DNA of 64,000 nucleotides from Hyphomicrobiales bacterium (GCA_028290285.1 JAQGKD010000113.1:93378-157377); one strand, 5' to 3'; positions 15,241 to 24,312 are shown, counted from the stretch's first letter. Numbers and translations are program-made. Notes: a model not told the origin generated them from the letters alone.

Positions 15241-16953
15241 TTATGTGGTCAGGGTGACGAGCTGCGCGTTCGGGAAGCGCGTGCGGTAATAGGAGAAGGA
15301 TTTTACATGCCCGTTACTCTCGGTCCCTGTTCCTCCCCCGCCAATTCTCATTTGCGTAACCGGAGGGACTGCTCCACTGGGCGTGCCTACAACAGCAGCA
15401 GCGCCGTTAAGTGAACCGGCATAGTCGTTCACCTTATATGTAAACGCGGCTTTGAAGTTCGGGTGGGCCGCAAGGTTGTATGCACCAAGAGTATTATTCA
15501 CAATTAGCGGACCGCCTGAATTCGCAACCATGTCGAGGCCGGTGCCTGTATGATACACGAGCATGCGGTTGTTGGCCGTGTTGTCATCCACTGAGAACGA
15601 GTAGGCCCCACCCTTAACGATTTCGCCCTCGATGACTATCGTCCCTTCCAGCGGGTTCCAGATCGAGCTAAACGCCGGCCCCGTGATGCTCGCGCTGTCT
15701 GCCGCGCGTGTGACTGACGCGTTTTGCGTGAAGATCAGACTCGTGGCGAACGAGCCGGTCTCATACTGCGAACCCCAGCGATAGATGCCGCTGGTGCCGT
15801 CACCTGAATAGCTGGCAACGCCATCGGCACTCGCCATGTACACGGAACAAAAACCAGAAGCCGTCCCTACGCTTGTTTTAGTTGCACTTATCCGCCACCA
15901 ACCGTTACCATCGTTTTCGACAGTGAACCCATCGGGGGCGTTTCCGGCAACCCCACCAATAGCTCCAGTAGTCAGGTTGACGTACTTGCCGTAGCTGGTG
16001 CCATTTATCTCAATGGCGAATAGCGCCCATGTACGTTCACCTGCCTTCAAGTAGGTTGAAGCGGTGTAGGCAGTAGCTGCGGTGTTTGGGAACCCTGATG
16101 CATTGAATACAGCGTGCTGGCCCGTTGTCGCAGCTTCGATCATCTTAGACGCCGTTAACGTCCCATCAGGCGCTATTGCTGCGTTCGCCGTGACCGGACT
16201 GTTGAATTTCGTCCACGAGGCGGTGCTATGATCGGCGGAGTTAAGAACGACGTTCGTCCGGCTTTCTTCGATCAGCAATCCTTTTGCCGCGAGGGTGACG
16301 GGATCGAAGTCGAACCTCGGGCCGTAATAGGCGGCGCTCGTGGTCGCAACGTAGGGGCGCGGGGTCGTCTGGTAGGTGACGGCTTCGAGTTGAGCTTCGT
16401 ACAGGTCTACCTGATCGCCAGAGTTCGCTAGGAACACAATGAGAAAAGGTGACGCGACGTTTGCCGAAAGCGTTGAAAGCCGCTGCCACGAAGATGTAGG
16501 CTCAAGGGGAACGGACGTATTCGCAGGTGTACGAAGTTCGATCAGCCCTGTTTTGGTGCGTACCCGTGCCCAAACTGACGCGATATGGTTTCCGCTCGTG
16601 CTGGGCCGCTGATAGATAAACGCACCGCCCGCCGTGGCTGTAACAGTGAATGCGTTTGTTCCACCGTCCGGGTCAGCAATGCCGGCGGCAACCGTGACTG
16701 TACTTTTAGTCCACGCCGCATTCGTAAAGTCATTGCTCCACAACAACAGATTATTCGGAGCCCACGTCAGCTTGCCGGTGCTGTCATACTGTGTCGCGAG
16801 GCCGGGACGCGAGAACGTGACGCCCTTGGCAAGAAGATCCGCGCCAGTGGACATGGTGGAGAACGGCAGGGAGAGGGCGGGTCCAGCAGCGAGCGCTGAC
16901 CCCGCAGCAGCCCATGGAAGGAATGGCAGCGTAAGCCCGAGCCCCAGCCTCAT
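15241..16953 (-). CDS. Phage head spike fibre protein
   Basis: A 570-residue secreted-looking or virion fibre with repeated jelly-roll carbohydrate-binding domains. The block NLLLWSNDFTNAAWTKSTVT (residues 68-90) recurs as VVLNSADHSTASWTKFNSPV (about 235-260). Each block is followed by a GTxxAxxxxxA segment and a W-R-x-S strand. The C-terminal part looks like a laminin-G/concanavalin-like lectin domain (GTIVIEGEIVKGGAYSFSVD). The start overlaps the stop of the spike-base gene by one base (TAATG). In RcGTA, comparable head spikes bind the host capsule. Confidence 0.75.
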   Translation of the reverse strand: MRLGLGLTLPFLPWAAAGSALAAGPALSLPFSTMSTGADLLAKGVTFSRPGLATQYDSTGKLTWAPNNLLLWSNDFTNAAWTKSTVTVAAGIADPDGGTNAFTVTATAGGAFIYQRPSTSGNHIASVWARVRTKTGLIELRTPANTSVPLEPTSSWQRLSTLSANVASPFLIVFLANSGDQVDLYEAQLEAVTYQTTPRPYVATTSAAYYGPRFDFDPVTLAAKGLLIEESRTNVVLNSADHSTASWTKFNSPVTANAAIAPDGTLTASKMIEAATTGQHAVFNASGFPNTAATAYTASTYLKAGERTWALFAIEINGTSYGKYVNLTTGAIGGVAGNAPDGFTVENDGNGWWRISATKTSVGTASGFCSVYMASADGVASYSGDGTSGIYRWGSQYETGSFATSLIFTQNASVTRAADSASITGPAFSSIWNPLEGTIVIEGEIVKGGAYSFSVDDNTANNRMLVYHTGTGLDMVANSGGPLIVNNTLGAYNLAAHPNFKAAFTYKVNDYAGSLNGAAAVVGTPSGAVPPVTQMRIGGGGTGTESNGHVKSFSYYRTRFPNAQLVTLTT

Positions 16954-17192
16954 TAGACAGCACCCTCAAGGCCGGCTGCGGTCGCGGCGGTGACATACGT
17001 CGCGTAGATGAGCCGCGTCTCGCCAGCTAGGAAGTTCATCACGCGACTCGCGTCTGCGCCCGTCGTGACGGTTACCGTTCCAGCCCCGTTCGCACGAATC
17101 GCGCGCACAGGCCTCGCCAAAGGCGACGCGGAAGGCGTGATTGGAACCCAATCAACCGGAACGTCTCCTGAAATAGGTCCAAAGACAGCCAT
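16953..17192 (-). CDS. Head spike base protein (RcGTA rcc01079-like)
   Basis: A 79-residue protein resembling the spike base protein of Rhodobacter gene transfer agents. After WVPITPSASPLARPVRAIRA comes the typical small beta module NGAGTVTVTTGADASRVMNF and a short tail. It should anchor the spike fibre encoded immediately downstream on the capsid. The gene pair is located next to the capsid genes, which is consistent. Confidence 0.72.
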   Translation of the reverse strand: MAVFGPISGDVPVDWVPITPSASPLARPVRAIRANGAGTVTVTTGADASRVMNFLAGETRLIYATYVTAATAAGLEGAV

Positions 17193-17215
17193 GGAATCGC
17201 CTCTACTCTGGTCGT

Positions 17216-17467
17216 TCAGCCTTTGGACGACTTGGGTTCGTTAAAAGTCTTGTTCATCGGCGCAAGCTCCATCTTGTTAGATGCAGCAGGCCCTTCGGAT
17301 TTTGGAGCGGGGGCGAGCGTCTTAGCCTCATCCTCGACCGTGTCGACCGGCTCGAGCACGCCGAGCTTGACGAGGTGCGCCGCGTCAGCCTTGCTCATTT
17401 CGCGCGTGTCGCCGGCGTCATAGAGTTTGTCGCCTTCCATGCGGCGCAGGACTTTGAAAGTTGCCAT
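17216..17467 (-). CDS. Small phage head-region protein, unknown
   Basis: An 83-residue protein starting MATFKVLRRMEGDKLYDAGD. Residues 1-45 resemble the small domain (TREMSKADAAHLVKLGVLEP) seen in short proteins encoded after major capsid genes. The C-terminal 35 residues are a charged, Lys/Pro/Ser-rich tail. ATG 17467 is chosen because the longer frame is low-complexity shadow of the capsid gene. Its function is unknown; a capsid-associated or head-completion role is possible. Confidence 0.7.
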   Translation of the reverse strand: MATFKVLRRMEGDKLYDAGDTREMSKADAAHLVKLGVLEPVDTVEDEAKTLAPAPKSEGPAASNKMELAPMNKTFNEPKSSKG

Positions 17468-17529
17468 GTTCGTCTCCAGAATTGAAGAAGGGCGGCGGGA
17501 GACGCCGCCCTCGATCCACCAGTTCAGGA

Positions 17530-18819
17530 TCAGGCAACGCGCCCAAAGTCGCCGAAGATGAAGGCTTCCGGACGATAGACCGCCAAGGCAAGACGCTCCT
17601 CGCAGAGCATCGTGACGAGGTTCTTGATGAAGTCGTCTTCGTTTTCCGTGGCAATTTCCACGCGCGCCGCCCAGCGATCGAACAGCTGAGCGCCAAGGCG
17701 GAAGGCGCCGGTCAGGAACTTGTCGACCGCGATCGACTGCGTAGCCACCACCGGAAGGCCCCAGAGAGTCGGACTGATCTGCCCCTGTGGGTTGCCAATG
17801 ATGTAGCGGCCCGTCGAGTCCTTGAGGGTCTCGACCCAAGCCCAGTCGATCGGATTCATCACGTGCGCCGTGGCCGGATACTCCGCCAGAGCAGCCTGCA
17901 GCATCGCCAGGCGCATCATGTCGATGCTCGTGGGCGAAGTCAGGGTGATCGGAGCGGTGTACGCGGTCGCCTGCGGGATGATGCCTAGCAGGTTCTGGCC
18001 GGTGCCATCGCCGTTGAGCAGCTGGCTTTCCTCTTTGAAGGCGAGCCCGTAGCGCAGGCGCCCGTCGATGTAGGACGAGAGCTGCGCCACATCGTCGAGG
18101 ATCTGGCGTGAAGCCTTCGTGTAGTGCGCGATCACCTTGGCAGTCGTCGCGACAAGATCGAACTTCAGGTCTGACTGCGGCTTCGCGGCCAGTTCGGCCA
18201 CCGGCGCCGCGCTGTTTGTGAAGCCGGTTTCGCGAACGTACTCGATCGTGTTTCCGTCCATTCGCCCGGGGGTGATGAGATCACGGACGGTCAGACGGCG
18301 CTCGGGAGGCATCTGAATGCCAGGGAGGAAGGTCGGGATCACTGCCGAGCCCGCATTCCCGGCGGACGTACCGACCGTTGAACTGATGATGGCCTTCGTC
18401 GAAAAGTCCACCTTGCCGCGCCGGCCGTCGGTCGCCAGGAAGGATTTGACGCGCTCGCTCTCAACGAACTGCTCCCCCAGGCTTTTCACAGCCTGGCGAT
18501 CGTCGCTGCCACCGTTGCGAGCCATCTTCTGCTCAAGAGCGGAAAGCTGCTCGTTCAAGCCGTTCATCTTCATCAGAGCTTCATCGGTCGTCTGCTTGAC
18601 GCCGGCCGTCATGTCCATGCCCTTGGCGGCCTCGGCCAGCGCCTTCTCCGCGATCTGCTTGACGGCGTCGACTGAGTTCTGGAACGCAGCCTTGATTTCG
18701 ACGGCCATCTCCGCCGCCGTGCGTCCTTCGTTGGGCGTCTCGAAGCAAATGCGCGGGCCAAACGGGAATGCGGCCAGAGCGGCGATGCTGCCGGCCAGGT
18801 GAATATGCTTCTTGACCAT
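17530..18819 (-). CDS. Major capsid protein, HK97 fold
   Basis: A 429-residue HK97-type capsid subunit. Residues about 38-95 form the coiled-coil delta (scaffolding) domain that the prohead protease removes. The shell domain follows: TVRDLITPGRMDGNTIEYVR, then ASRQILDDVAQLSSYIDGRL, then LLNGDGTGQNLLGIIPQATA, and the P-domain and C-terminal strands GLPVVATQSIAVDKFLTGAF and NLVTMLCEERLALAVYRPEA. These are hallmark blocks of the family. It lies directly after the protease gene in the normal order. Confidence 0.95.
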   Translation of the reverse strand: MVKKHIHLAGSIAALAAFPFGPRICFETPNEGRTAAEMAVEIKAAFQNSVDAVKQIAEKALAEAAKGMDMTAGVKQTTDEALMKMNGLNEQLSALEQKMARNGGSDDRQAVKSLGEQFVESERVKSFLATDGRRGKVDFSTKAIISSTVGTSAGNAGSAVIPTFLPGIQMPPERRLTVRDLITPGRMDGNTIEYVRETGFTNSAAPVAELAAKPQSDLKFDLVATTAKVIAHYTKASRQILDDVAQLSSYIDGRLRYGLAFKEESQLLNGDGTGQNLLGIIPQATAYTAPITLTSPTSIDMMRLAMLQAALAEYPATAHVMNPIDWAWVETLKDSTGRYIIGNPQGQISPTLWGLPVVATQSIAVDKFLTGAFRLGAQLFDRWAARVEIATENEDDFIKNLVTMLCEERLALAVYRPEAFIFGDFGRVA

Positions 18820-18850
18820 GAGAAATGCCCTTTCGAGGCAGAGAGGAAGA

Positions 18851-19549
18851 TCAGCCGGCCGTGGGCAGGAGCGCCTTCAGGAACTCGGCTACATCATTCG
18901 CCTTCGCCTCGGGCTCCCCCCGAAGATGCGGCGCTGCCTTGCCGGCGATTGCCGCGGCAAGGGACTTAGAGAAGCCGCCTGCATCCCGCAGGAACTCCTC
19001 GAACTGTCGGACCGTGGGGGCTTCCCCGCGGGCCAAAAGTGATTTCACCGTTTCGACACGCGCGCGCTCATTGGCGGCGAATGTCACGATGCTGATCTCG
19101 CGCAGGTCCAGCTCCAGCAGCTTCAGGACGCCTTGCTTGTCCGGATGCGGTTCGGTCTTGATCTCGCGATAGCCGATCGACAGACCGTCGAGAGCACCAG
19201 CCTTCAGGAGCCCATGGGCCTCACGCGCGCGCGGCGAGACATCGGTAAGCAGGCGTCCGCGACCCCAGAGCCCTTTGTCGTCCTCCGCCAGGTCTTCCCA
19301 GACGCCAATCGGCTGAGACGGATCGTGCTGCCAGAGCAGCTTCACGCCACCAGCCTTGCGCTTGTTCAGCGAAAGCGCAAAGGCTCCGGGCATGACGGCC
19401 TCACGGTAGCTGTCGACCACGTTGAAGACCGAGCCATAGCCTTCGAAAGTGCCATCGTCCTGGACAGCTTTGATCTCCAGCGTGACGGAGCTGTTCTTGA
19501 GCGCGAGCCCGTTGGAGCCGCTCTTTGTGCGGAGGTCGAAACGCGTCAT
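18851..19549 (-). CDS. Prohead protease, HK97 family
   Basis: A 232-residue serine protease (family S78-type) that cleaves the capsid delta domain during maturation. Characteristic blocks are FEGYGSVFNVVDSYREAVMP, the His block LLWQHDPSQPIGVWEDLAED, and the Ser block GALDGLSIGYREIKTEPHPD, followed by ELDLREISIVTFAANERARV. The start overlaps the portal gene stop by four bases. The C-terminal 50 residues are extra charged sequence of the usual kind. Confidence 0.95.
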   Translation of the reverse strand: MTRFDLRTKSGSNGLALKNSSVTLEIKAVQDDGTFEGYGSVFNVVDSYREAVMPGAFALSLNKRKAGGVKLLWQHDPSQPIGVWEDLAEDDKGLWGRGRLLTDVSPRAREAHGLLKAGALDGLSIGYREIKTEPHPDKQGVLKLLELDLREISIVTFAANERARVETVKSLLARGEAPTVRQFEEFLRDAGGFSKSLAAAIAGKAAPHLRGEPEAKANDVAEFLKALLPTAG

Positions 19550-20778
19550 GGCTGAGCCCCTTGTGCCGGGAGAGTGGGCGTCTGGCCCGCCTGAGTGATC
19601 GGCACGTTCTGCATTTGCATGCGCGGAATGTCGCCGCCCTCGACCGGGGGCATGTTCTCAAGCGCGCGCACTTCGTTGATGGTGATCCAGCCGTTCTGCA
19701 GGCCGGCGTTGTAAAAGGCCGAACGCCCGGCGCTGTCGCCGCGCAGAAGCCCCTCGAGGCTGAACTCGATGGTGATTCCGTCGGCCCGATCCTGCGGCGT
19801 CAAAAGCTGCTTTTCGAGCGCCTGCTCAATTCTTTTGAGCCGGCGACGCAGGGTGAATTTCTGAAACCCGAGGACCTGCTGTTCCAGTCCGCTGCCCCAG
19901 CTGGTGGTCTTCTCGGTATGGCCAACCATGAAAGGCGGCACACCAAAGAACCTGCATACCTCCTCGACGGAGAGCCCGCGGGACTGCAGCATCTGCGCGT
20001 CTTCCGGATTGATCGTGAGCTGCTCCCATTTCGTTCCGCCCTCCAGGACCATCGGCCGCCCAGCATTCATCGATCCGACGAACTTGGAGACGAGCTTGTC
20101 CTCAGCGGTGGTGCGCTGCTCGGGTGTCAGCCACTTCTCGAAAGTAAGTGTCCCGGAGGGACGCAACCCATTGGCGAAGGTGGTTCCGGCCGCGCGCTCG
20201 ATCGCGGATGCAAGGCCGAAAGTGTTGCGCCCATAGCCGATCGTGGAAAGGCCGCCGAGCGGGTTTCCACCGAAGCCGCGGATGTGCAGCACATCGTTCT
20301 GAGTAAAGACAAAAGACACGCCTTCGTGTGTCCAGCGGTACTCGATATCTCCGTTCTTCAGCCGCCGAACGGTGATGATGTCGGGACGTATGGGCTCGAG
20401 CGACGTGATCTTCGCGCCGTTCCTGTAAATCCGGGCGTAGGCATTGCCCCACAACTCAAGACTGGATGCGACAAAATCCCAGAAGTCGACCGCCGTCTGG
20501 TCGAAGTTTGGGCTGTCGTGCAGCAGTCGATACAACGGATGCTTCCGCGCCACCGTGCGCGCGCGATTCCGATCCGCCGTATAAACCATGAGCGGAAGCG
20601 ACGAGATGGTGCCCGACAACAAGTTCACGCAGGCCCAGGCGGCTGAAAGCCCCAGTACGCTGTGCGCGTTCACGCTCTCGCCGGAGTGACTCGGCTCGTG
20701 CGTGCCGCGCCACACTTCCGGATGCGTCAGCGAGAGAGGACGTCGGAACAAGCCGGCCGCTTTTCGCCAAAGGTTCAC
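19546..20778 (-). CDS. Portal protein, HK97 family
   Basis: A 410-residue portal subunit that forms the DNA channel at the capsid vertex. Family blocks include the WACVNLLSGTISSLPLMVYT helix and the HPLYRLLHDSPNFDQTAVDF region. The DVLHIRGFGGNPLGGLSTIG block, the RSAFYNAGLQNGWITINEVR block and the RALENMPPVEGGD segment near the C-terminus are also typical. The GTG start overlaps the terminase stop (GTGA), showing coupling. Confidence 0.95.
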   Translation of the reverse strand: MNLWRKAAGLFRRPLSLTHPEVWRGTHEPSHSGESVNAHSVLGLSAAWACVNLLSGTISSLPLMVYTADRNRARTVARKHPLYRLLHDSPNFDQTAVDFWDFVASSLELWGNAYARIYRNGAKITSLEPIRPDIITVRRLKNGDIEYRWTHEGVSFVFTQNDVLHIRGFGGNPLGGLSTIGYGRNTFGLASAIERAAGTTFANGLRPSGTLTFEKWLTPEQRTTAEDKLVSKFVGSMNAGRPMVLEGGTKWEQLTINPEDAQMLQSRGLSVEEVCRFFGVPPFMVGHTEKTTSWGSGLEQQVLGFQKFTLRRRLKRIEQALEKQLLTPQDRADGITIEFSLEGLLRGDSAGRSAFYNAGLQNGWITINEVRALENMPPVEGGDIPRMQMQNVPITQAGQTPTLPAQGAQP

Positions 20779-22472
20779 TCAGATTCACCCAAGCTCGCAA
20801 GGAAGTCGTCCAAATTCCCGCCCTCCTCTTCTGTTCGGTCACGCGACTTGAGGCCTACCGCCATGGACAGGGCCACCGCCCCGTCGATGCGGAAGCGGGC
20901 CTTTTCCTTATCCAGCTTTCGATTGCCGGCAGGATCCATCGTGGCCACGGCGTTCGCCACGTTCCAATTGAGCACCGGGTTCGAAGCGTGAACGAGTTGC
21001 CGCTCGATAACGGCGAGTTCCAGGGCGTCAATCGCCGGAGCCATGTCCCTAAATCCTTGGCCCCATGGAATGAGCCTTAATCCATCGCCCTTCTCGCCTT
21101 CCTGGAAGGCCTGCAGGCCGAGGCGGTCGAATTCGCGCAGCAGGTCTTTCATCCGCCAGCGGTCGTACGCAAGACCCAGTACGTTGAAGCTCTGCACCAG
21201 TTCCGCAATCTTGCGACCCACCGTCTCAGGCTGGATCGAGCGGCCTGGCGACGTGAGCAGATGACCGGCCTCGGACCACTCGACGTAACGATGATTCCCA
21301 GTCCCGAAGTCGCGATCACTGTGATCGCGGAGCAGATCGGAAGGCTTCCAGAAAAACGGCCGGATGCGCGTTCCATTCTCGGCACTTACCATCACGAGCG
21401 CGGTTAAGTCGGTCGTCGACGAGAGATCAAGCGCGAGGTAGACCGGCTCGCCTGCCGTGAACTCAGCAGGCCCGACGCATTCGAACCATTCCTTTCGGGA
21501 GATCAGCGAGGCCGTCGGCGCGACACGTTGGTTCAGATACAGATTGCGGAACTTTGGTTCCTCGGCCGGCATGCGCTGCGCCTTGTTCGCAGTCGCCTTC
21601 AGATCGTCAAGGCTGCGAAAATCTCCGAGCGCCGGGTTGGCCAGTTTCCACACTTTGGGGTTGAAGATGTCCTCGCAGTTCTCGGGCACGGCAAAGAGGT
21701 GACAGACGATCGTGGCGTCCACGCCACTCAAGCCATCGTCAATGAGCTTCGAGAGGATGTGCTCCGGGTCGTTGCTTTGCGTCGAGATCACGATGAACAG
21801 CGGTTCGGCGCGCGCGCCCATGGACGTGTCGAGCACGTCATAGAGTTCCCGGTTTTTCGCTTGCGCCAGCTCGTCGAAAATGACGAAAGAGGGGTTCAAG
21901 CCGTGTTTCGTGCCCGCCTCCGCCGAGATCGCCCTGTAGAACGAACCGTTCGCAAAGCAGGCGATATGCTTTGTCGAGTCCACGATCTTGAGGAGCCGCG
22001 ACAGCTCGGGATCGGCGCGCACAATCTGCGCCGCGACCTTAAAGACTTGGGCGGCCTGCTCGCGATCGTTTGCCGCCGAGAAGATCTCGCCGTTCTCGAT
22101 CGCCTCCGGCCCGATCAGATGCGCGAGCACTAGGGCGGCGATGAGCGCCGTCTTGCCGTTCTTTCGTCCGATGGACAGGATCGCGCGGCGCACCATGCGC
22201 CGACCGCCGAGATTGTGTGGCTCGTAGATCGCTTTGATGAACCGCTTCTGCCACGGCCGAAGGATGAAAGGCCCACCGGCGCCCTCGCCGCTCGGCACCG
22301 TCAGTGCTTCGATGAAGCGGACGACTCTTTCTGCCCGATCAGGCCGGCGAACTTGCTTAGCGGCCGTTCCTGGTCGGCGCCGCGCAGCGCTGCGCGATCG
22401 GCCGGTGTCAGGTACAGCTTTTGCGCGTACGCCAGCATGACCCGGGCCTGATCGCTGAGGATCTTGAACCAT
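20775..22472 (-). CDS. Terminase large subunit
   Basis: The packaging motor, with an ATPase and a nuclease. The ATPase shows an adapted Walker A (LSIGRKNGKTALIAAL), Walker B plus catalytic Glu (SFVIFDELAQAKNREL) and coupling motif (LFIVISTQSND). The RNase-H-like nuclease starts at LALDLSSTTDLTALV. The start is uncertain. The frame is open to 22559, but family similarity begins only near 22345 (AERVVRFIEALTVPSGEG), within the small-subunit gene. ATG 22472 is a plausible but unproven start; a shorter, non-ATG start overlapping the small-subunit stop is also possible. Confidence 0.93.
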   Translation of the reverse strand: MVQDPQRSGPGHAGVRAKAVPDTGRSRSAARRRPGTAAKQVRRPDRAERVVRFIEALTVPSGEGAGGPFILRPWQKRFIKAIYEPHNLGGRRMVRRAILSIGRKNGKTALIAALVLAHLIGPEAIENGEIFSAANDREQAAQVFKVAAQIVRADPELSRLLKIVDSTKHIACFANGSFYRAISAEAGTKHGLNPSFVIFDELAQAKNRELYDVLDTSMGARAEPLFIVISTQSNDPEHILSKLIDDGLSGVDATIVCHLFAVPENCEDIFNPKVWKLANPALGDFRSLDDLKATANKAQRMPAEEPKFRNLYLNQRVAPTASLISRKEWFECVGPAEFTAGEPVYLALDLSSTTDLTALVMVSAENGTRIRPFFWKPSDLLRDHSDRDFGTGNHRYVEWSEAGHLLTSPGRSIQPETVGRKIAELVQSFNVLGLAYDRWRMKDLLREFDRLGLQAFQEGEKGDGLRLIPWGQGFRDMAPAIDALELAVIERQLVHASNPVLNWNVANAVATMDPAGNRKLDKEKARFRIDGAVALSMAVGLKSRDRTEEEGGNLDDFLASLGESE

Positions 22473-22789
22473 GGATTGGGGACCATCCCACCCTTTGAGC
22501 CAGGAACGATCGGCTTGAATTCCGGGTCGCACATCGCGTGCGTGGCAGCTTTGTGCCAAGACCAGGCCGTCGTGAAGACCGCGAGAGCGTAGCTGTCGAC
22601 GGACGTGAGCCTCTTCGTTTTGAACGAGGCAATGATCAGTTCGGCGCAGGCCTGCGCGTCATCGGACAGATGATCCGGGACGAACGGCGCACCATCGGGA
22701 GCGAAGATCTCGATCGGGATCGGTCGCCGCGAGGGATTGCCCTCGAGGCGATGCTCTTCAGGAGCCTTCCTCGGCCTTCCTCTCGCCAT
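22301..22789 (-). CDS. Terminase small subunit, P27 family
   Basis: A 162-residue DNA-recognition subunit of the packaging motor. The family opening is clear: GRPRKAPEEHRLEGNPSRRP, then the APFVPDHLSDDAQACAELII helix and a region ending NPWFKILSDQARVMLAYAQK and LTPADRAALR. It is placed directly before the large subunit and overlaps it. An HNH nuclease gene follows the standard neighbour pattern of cos-type phages. Confidence 0.92.
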   Translation of the reverse strand: MARGRPRKAPEEHRLEGNPSRRPIPIEIFAPDGAPFVPDHLSDDAQACAELIIASFKTKRLTSVDSYALAVFTTAWSWHKAATHAMCDPEFKPIVPGSKGGMVPNPWFKILSDQARVMLAYAQKLYLTPADRAALRGADQERPLSKFAGLIGQKESSASSKH

Positions 22790-22970
22790 TGGGAACCCAA
22801 CTCCGATTTATGCGCAATTTCACGTTGAAGTAAGCATGCCGGTGTCCGGTCGAAAGCCGCCAGACTCTCGACCACCCCCTGCCCAGCCCGATTTGGGGTG
22901 GCATTCCGGTGACTGGTTACACGCCGGGGAATGGTCAATCGGAAAGCGACGAAGGTCTCTCTGGTAACTG
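22790..22970. other. Non-coding gap before the terminase genes, possible cos region
   Basis: About 180 bases between the HNH/small-protein unit and the small terminase gene hold no supportable gene. In cos-packaging phages that carry an HNH nuclease beside the terminase, the cohesive-end site usually lies here. I see no diagnostic motif, so the assignment rests on position alone. Confidence 0.25.
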
Positions 22971-23048
22971 TCACCGAAGCAGGTTCAGGATAGCCACTGC
23001 CATGGAGCATATGCCCGCGATCAGGAGGAAGCGATTGATCTGGCTCAC
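22971..23048 (-). CDS. 25-residue single-helix membrane microprotein
   Basis: A very short frame whose GTG start overlaps the HNH stop (GTGA) and so is a candidate for coupled translation. The product, starting MSQINRFLLIAGICSMAVAI, is almost entirely one hydrophobic helix with a final Arg. No homology is claimed. A chance frame is possible at this size, but start overlap and clean hydrophobic composition favour a real gene. Confidence 0.4.
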   Translation of the reverse strand: MSQINRFLLIAGICSMAVAILNLLR

Positions 23049-23356
23049 GTTGGCCACCCATCATCGCCAACGGTCTGCTTGGACTTGAACCCGAACTGTT
23101 CTGCTGTCCGCTTGCGGTGGCAGTCGTGACAGAGCGAGCGGCAGTTGCTGTCGATGTCGTCTCCTCCCTTTGCGAGAGGCACGATGTGGTCGACGACTTC
23201 AGCTGCCTTGACGCTGCCCGCTGCCTTGCAGTCCACGCACAGCGGTTCGCTCGTCAGGCGACGCAGACGGGCGGCCTGACCCTTCCGCCCTCGTATGCGC
23301 TTGACCTCTGTCTCGGGTGTTCGGTGTGCCCACGGCTTGCGGATAGGTATGCCCAT
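23045..23356 (-). CDS. HNH endonuclease
   Basis: A 103-residue HNH nuclease. It has an LCVDC zinc-binding pair, the catalytic EVVDHIVPLAKGGDD block, the Asn in NCRSLCHDCH and the second Cys pair, followed by KRTAEQFG. HNH proteins beside terminase genes are needed for specific DNA cutting during packaging in cos phages such as HK97; that role is inferred here from position. The N-terminal 30 residues are basic. Confidence 0.92.
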   Translation of the reverse strand: MGIPIRKPWAHRTPETEVKRIRGRKGQAARLRRLTSEPLCVDCKAAGSVKAAEVVDHIVPLAKGGDDIDSNCRSLCHDCHRKRTAEQFGFKSKQTVGDDGWPT

Positions 23357-23367
23357 GAGCGCGCTGC

Positions 23368-23766
23368 TCAGTGTGGCGCGTCTTCAGATTGCGCAGCAAC
23401 TGCTTGCGGACTCACGGGAGCAGCCTCCGGCAACATCGCCTTGATGCCAGCGTCTAGCTCCTGCACATGCACGAGGAGCCCGTCGAGGCGCGTTGCGTCA
23501 GCCTTCGCCTGATCCTTCTGCGACTGGAGCTCTTGAACGTGTCCGCCAAGCGTGTCGAGATTGGTCTTGGCTGACGAGAGTGCCTGTTCGACATCATCGA
23601 GGCGGGACATGATCGTTTCCTGTTGGGTGTTGAGGTAGGGAATCCAATCTGAGACCTTGGCCTGCTCTGCTTCGAGATGAGCAACCCGGGCTTCAGACGT
23701 TCTAAGTTCGATCCGCAGAGCGTTTAGCTCCATGCGGATTGGTATCTCGTGGAGGGAATCGTTCAT
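23368..23766 (-). CDS. Coiled-coil phage protein, unknown
   Basis: A 132-residue protein that is mostly coiled coil: heptad-like leucines run from MELNALRIELRTSEARVAHL through DDVEQALSSAKTNLDTL to ARLDGLLVHVQEL-type repeats. A disordered Ala/Pro tail closes the protein. No signal peptide or family was recognised. ATG 23766 is preferred over the track-independent upstream frame because the upstream residues are atypical. It lies between a membrane-protein moron and the HNH gene. Confidence 0.6.
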   Translation of the reverse strand: MNDSLHEIPIRMELNALRIELRTSEARVAHLEAEQAKVSDWIPYLNTQQETIMSRLDDVEQALSSAKTNLDTLGGHVQELQSQKDQAKADATRLDGLLVHVQELDAGIKAMLPEAAPVSPQAVAAQSEDAPH

Positions 23767-23859
23767 GCGCCCCCCGGGGTCGTTGAAGCTTGCTTGTCGG
23801 GCAGGTTGCAGGCGCTTACGAGGATAAACGCAACTGTACATAGGAGCGTACGGGCTGTT

Positions 23860-24312
23860 TCACAGCCAGTCGCCCGTAACTGCCATACTGGACAGAAGCG
23901 ACATTGAGAGCATGAAGTAGGAATTGATCAGGAAGTAGATGGACGCAAACAGGCGTGCACCCTTTAAATAAACGATCGTGGCGAGGCCGATTGGTAAGAA
24001 GGCCATGATGCCGTAGGCTACGACGAACTTGACCCACGGCGGGGAAGGCTGCGCAGGAATGTGCTGCCAGTTGCCCCAGTAATAGCCGCCTAGCAAGCCT
24101 ATTATGATCCACATGGCCGGAAGACTGATTAGAACACAGAGCCGCTTTCTTGCGACGTCCGATTTTGTCCAAGCGTCAAAGAGAACTCCGGCGGACAACA
24201 GAAAAGGAACCCAGAAGAAGAGCGGCCCAAGACCGCCCAAGGTGGAACTCTGCCATAAGAACCACACGAAGGTGCGAACCGCGGAAGTCATATGAGCCAT
24301 GGGATCGGCCAT
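23860..24312 (-). CDS. Phage-encoded polytopic membrane protein
   Basis: A 150-residue protein with four hydrophobic helices: about 25-45 (GPLFFWVPFLLSAGVLF), 57-75 (LISLPAMWIIIGLLGGYYW), 92-112 (FVVAYGIMAFLPIGLATIVY) and 117-140. No family recognised. Its position at the head of the late operon, outside the morphogenesis set, and its topology suggest a superinfection-exclusion or host-envelope role. That is inference only. Confidence 0.65.
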   Translation of the reverse strand: MADPMAHMTSAVRTFVWFLWQSSTLGGLGPLFFWVPFLLSAGVLFDAWTKSDVARKRLCVLISLPAMWIIIGLLGGYYWGNWQHIPAQPSPPWVKFVVAYGIMAFLPIGLATIVYLKGARLFASIYFLINSYFMLSMSLLSSMAVTGDWL

